Source: JAKORR01 sp964608495
GTDB taxonomy: Bacteria > Armatimonadota > Zipacnadia > Zipacnadales > FEN-943
Direction of reading: 5' to 3'
Assembly (NCBI GenBank): GCA_964608495.1
Contig: CAZSOQ010000023.1
Span: 1-33,963, forward strand
DNA: 33,963 nt
Part shown: piece after piece, positions 31,481-33,963 of the stretch
How positions within the stretch are numbered: position 1 is the first letter of the stretch
How the letters are laid out: the number at the start of each line of letters is the position of its first letter
Notes under the pieces: generated by a model
The model's database searches: none
Told to the model about the DNA's origin: nothing
What the model saw: only the letters and a program-made list of their open reading frames with translations
Program-made: the position numbers and the translations under genes

Positions 31481-33886
31481 CTACTCCTCGTCCATCAGCC
31501 TCCCGCGGTAGGGCGGCTCCAGGCCCGCCCTGGCCGCCAGGCTCTTCACCGCCTCATGGGCCGCCGACAGCTCATCGAAGCCCCAGTACCCCACCACTCC
31601 CTGCTCGGCCGCGGCCCGGCCCGTGTCGCGCTCCGCCTCATAGTTGGCTCTGACCTCCTCGGCCGACAGGGCCCTGGCGTACACGCGCACCTCGTCGAGG
31701 ACGCCCCTGAAGAAATTGTAGGCGTCCTGCCGCTTGCCTAGCGCCACAGGCGTGTTGCCCGGCGTCCTCTCCTTGCCCACCGCCTCGCGCGCCACTTCCT
31801 CGCCGTCGCAGTAGACGCGCAGGTCCGCCCCGTCGTAGGTCATGGCCAGGTGCTGCCACCGGTCGAGCTCAACCAGCCCTTCCTCGCTGAAGGCGCCGTG
31901 GCTGTTCTGCTGGCCCCCGCCGATGTTCAGGTACGCCCCCACCTTGTCCGCGTCAATCACCAGCGCGTAGTGCCCTTCCGTCCACTCGTCGTCGTTCTTG
32001 TTCACCAGCCACCGCCGCCGGTCGGCCCCGTCCGGGTACTCGCTCAGCCGCACCCACGCCTCGACCGTAAGGTGCTTGGGGTCCAGGGCCTCCGAGCCAG
32101 GCGCGTCCACCGCCGACCCGCTGCCGTCGCACAGCAGTCCGGGCCCGACCTTCCCCTCGGCCGCCCGAGGCACCCCGAACTGGTTCCCTTCCCACGTGTG
32201 CCAGTCGGCCGCGCACTGGTTGAAGCGGATAGGCTGCCCCGTGGTGCTGTAGATCACCTGCTCGGCCACCAGGAAGCCCTTGCTGCCCTGGTCGAAGAAG
32301 ATGCCGTTGTTGGGCGCGCCCTGGGCGAAGGGACTCCTCACCACGTCGTGGATGAGGTTCCCGCGCAGCACGGTGCCCGGCTGCAGCCCCAGCGTGTAGA
32401 TCCCGCCGCCATCCGCCAGCCTGCCCATGACGTGGTGGATGTGGTTGTACTCCACGATGTTGCGCTCGCACGCCGTTGGCGAATCGTCCCACCGCCACCC
32501 CACGGAGATACCGGTGTAGGGCAGGTGGTGCACGAGATTGTGGCTCACCTGCGTCCCCTGGGCGAAGCCGACCGATACCCCCACGGCACCATAGAACTCA
32601 GCCCCGCAGTCGTGCACGTGGTTGTTCGTCACCACGTTGTCCCGGGGCACCAGGGTCGGGTCGTCCGGGCCGCCGACCATGATTCCATTGCCCGCGATGT
32701 CCCACATGCAGTTGCCCTCCATGCGGTTGCCCTCGCACCCCCGGCTGAGGAATAGGCCCGACCCGCCCAGGTGGGCAACCTCGCCGTCCGTCAGCGAGCA
32801 GCCCCGCGCGAACTCGAAGAGAATCGCCGGCTCGATCTGGGCCCATCGGGTCTCACCGCTCTCCCGGTCGTAGTCGGTGAAGTGGCAGGCCTGCACGCCG
32901 CGGTAGCCGCCCTCGGGGAGCTCCCACGTCGCATGTTCGAACCGCAGGCCCCGGAAGTGCAGGTTGCTGACCGGCCTGTCCGCCGACCCGCGCACCTCCA
33001 CCAGCCGGGTGAGGACCGGCGCCACGACCTGGGCCCGGCCCATGTCCTTGCCCTCGCCGGGCCGGTAGGTGAGCACGCCGCTCGCGCGGTCGAGGTACCA
33101 CTCGCCGGGCTGGTCGAGGAACTCGCGGGCGTTCTCGAGATGGAACCAGCGCCCCGCGTGGGGCCGGTTCCACTGGTGCACCTGGGGCGACACGTGGGGC
33201 CCCTCGAGCAGGGCCGTGCTGGCCGTCGGGTCCACGCTAACGAGCCTCTTGCGGAAGATCGCCCACTCGCCGGGGACCACGATCTCCACGTCCCCCAGGT
33301 TCGCCCACTCCCGCACCTGGTCGGGCGCGAAGGTCAGGCTGAACTCCCGCAGGTCGTCGCTCAGAGCGGCTCCCGCGAGCTGCCAGAAGGGGGCATCGTC
33401 CGTCAGGTTCGGCGTTCTCGCCCGCGTCGCCCGCCGCCCGTTGACATAGAGCTGGCGGAAGTACCACTCGCCTTCCCTGACGCCGGCCACCCGCGCCGTC
33501 CACAGTCCGTCCTCGCCGCGCTGCCATCCACCGATCGCCCGCCCGCCGCTGACCACCACCGTCTCTCCCGGGCAGGCCGCGTAGGTAACGGAGAAGGCCT
33601 GCGTGCCGGAGTCTTGCGGTCCGAAGACGAGCGGTTCCGTCAGGGCGTGCAAGCCGCCCCGCACCAGCACCAGGACGTCGCTGCGCAGCCCGTCCCTCAG
33701 GATCCGGCGCACCGCCCGCTGCGCCCGAGCCAGGCTGGCGAAGGGCTTCTCGGCGGTGCCGGGGTTGGTGTCGCTGCCGTCGGGCGCCACGTAGAAGTCG
33801 GCGGGTGGTGCCTGTGGGGCCGGGAGACTGGGGGCGTTCAGGGCGAGCAAGGCCGCGACCAGGGCGGTGCCGGCCATGCGGAGCAT
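31481..33886 (-). CDS. secreted right-handed beta-helix protein with C-terminal LamG domain
   Basis: An 801-residue exported protein. Signal peptide about 1-20, then DFYVAPDGSDTNPGTAEKPFASLARAQ, the entry sequence typical of parallel beta-helix glycosidases and lyases such as GH141 or GH120. Beta-helix rungs run to about 560, with repeated N-x-V/I-x-x-N-x-I/V-H patterns (VVTNNHVHDCGAEFYG, VEYNHIHHVMG, LRGNLIHDVVRSP). About 583-748 is a LamG/concanavalin domain (LTVEAWVRLSEYPDG ... WQHLAMTYDGADLRVY ... GVLDEVRVYARALS), probably for carbohydrate binding. Two ATG codons lie at 33892 and 33886. GGAGGG touches the first and is 7 nt (from GGAGG) before the second, so 33886 is preferred. It heads the minus-strand glycan cluster, 96 bp before the MFS gene. 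Confidence 0.82.
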   Translation of the reverse strand: MLRMAGTALVAALLALNAPSLPAPQAPPADFYVAPDGSDTNPGTAEKPFASLARAQRAVRRILRDGLRSDVLVLVRGGLHALTEPLVFGPQDSGTQAFSVTYAACPGETVVVSGGRAIGGWQRGEDGLWTARVAGVREGEWYFRQLYVNGRRATRARTPNLTDDAPFWQLAGAALSDDLREFSLTFAPDQVREWANLGDVEIVVPGEWAIFRKRLVSVDPTASTALLEGPHVSPQVHQWNRPHAGRWFHLENAREFLDQPGEWYLDRASGVLTYRPGEGKDMGRAQVVAPVLTRLVEVRGSADRPVSNLHFRGLRFEHATWELPEGGYRGVQACHFTDYDRESGETRWAQIEPAILFEFARGCSLTDGEVAHLGGSGLFLSRGCEGNRMEGNCMWDIAGNGIMVGGPDDPTLVPRDNVVTNNHVHDCGAEFYGAVGVSVGFAQGTQVSHNLVHHLPYTGISVGWRWDDSPTACERNIVEYNHIHHVMGRLADGGGIYTLGLQPGTVLRGNLIHDVVRSPFAQGAPNNGIFFDQGSKGFLVAEQVIYSTTGQPIRFNQCAADWHTWEGNQFGVPRAAEGKVGPGLLCDGSGSAVDAPGSEALDPKHLTVEAWVRLSEYPDGADRRRWLVNKNDDEWTEGHYALVIDADKVGAYLNIGGGQQNSHGAFSEEGLVELDRWQHLAMTYDGADLRVYCDGEEVAREAVGKERTPGNTPVALGKRQDAYNFFRGVLDEVRVYARALSAEEVRANYEAERDTGRAAAEQGVVGYWGFDELSAAHEAVKSLAARAGLEPPYRGRLMDEE

Positions 33887-33954
33887 GGTCATCCCTCCGG
33901 GCTGCCTGCGGAATGAAGGCCCCGCCGTGGTGCCGCGGCCGCCGGGCCCTCGGC

Positions 33955-33960
33955 AGTATA
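33955..33960 (-). promoter_or_regulatory. possible -10 element for the beta-helix gene
   Basis: On the minus strand TATACT lies about 70 bp before the 33886 start, which would put the transcript start near 33948. The -35 region would lie beyond the window edge, so the promoter cannot be confirmed. Confidence 0.3.
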
Positions 33961-33963
33961 GCC

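Overview
This is a GC-rich bacterial chromosome segment with about 22 protein genes and no rRNA, tRNA, CRISPR array or insertion sequence that I can see. The gene content points to an anaerobic or facultatively anaerobic polysaccharide degrader of the Armatimonadota / Planctomycetota / Hydrogenedentota kind. The reasons are many secreted glycosidase-like proteins without SusCD or TonB receptors, a cytosolic-type sulfatase, a UroD-family protein, two large paralogous membrane proteins of the DUF6785/DUF6784 type, and a DUF39 homocysteine pathway otherwise known mainly from methanogens and other anaerobes. The phylum is an inference from gene content only.

Layout. 89-490(-): a NifX/NifB-type cofactor-binding protein whose only well-placed start is ATA. 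491-1029: no supported gene. 1030-8400: sulfatase(-), secreted GH-like protein(-), five-bladed-propeller glycosidase(-), zinc alcohol dehydrogenase(+), NAD-dependent epimerase(-). 8547-10520(-): membrane protein paralogue 1. 16340 down to 10792(-): ECF sigma factor, zinc-finger anti-sigma factor, secreted STN-domain protein, UPF0280 (COG2122) protein, a roughly 200-nt structured leader, DUF39 homocysteine protein, NIL-domain ferredoxin, then a strong hairpin terminator. 16519-20377(+): a LamG-metallophosphoesterase-beta-helix protein with a good sigma-70 promoter, then a NifU-like scaffold overlapping a MetV-like (MTHFR C-terminal) protein. 33886 down to 20585(-): a carbohydrate cluster of beta-helix/LamG protein, MFS transporter, GHL6-like protein, GH95-like fucosidase, secreted GH-like protein, UroD-family protein and membrane protein paralogue 2.

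How the parts fit. The 10.8-13.4 kb genes match the sulfide-to-homocysteine set of Methanosarcina (DUF39, NIL ferredoxin, COG2122). The NifU/MetV pair nearby suggests Fe-S supply and methyl-folate chemistry, the other half of methionine synthesis. The 20.6-33.9 kb genes look like a utilisation locus for a fucose-containing, perhaps sulfated or methylated, glycan. Extracellular steps would be done by signal-peptide proteins, uptake by the MFS protein or the DUF6785-like protein, and cytosolic steps by GH95, GHL6 and UroD-like proteins that lack signal peptides.

The observations most worth following are the alternative-pairing leader RNA before the homocysteine genes, the recurring membrane protein family tied to glycan genes, the ECF/anti-sigma/STN module joined to sulfur genes, the LamG-phosphoesterase-beta-helix fusion, and the ATA start of the NifX-like gene.
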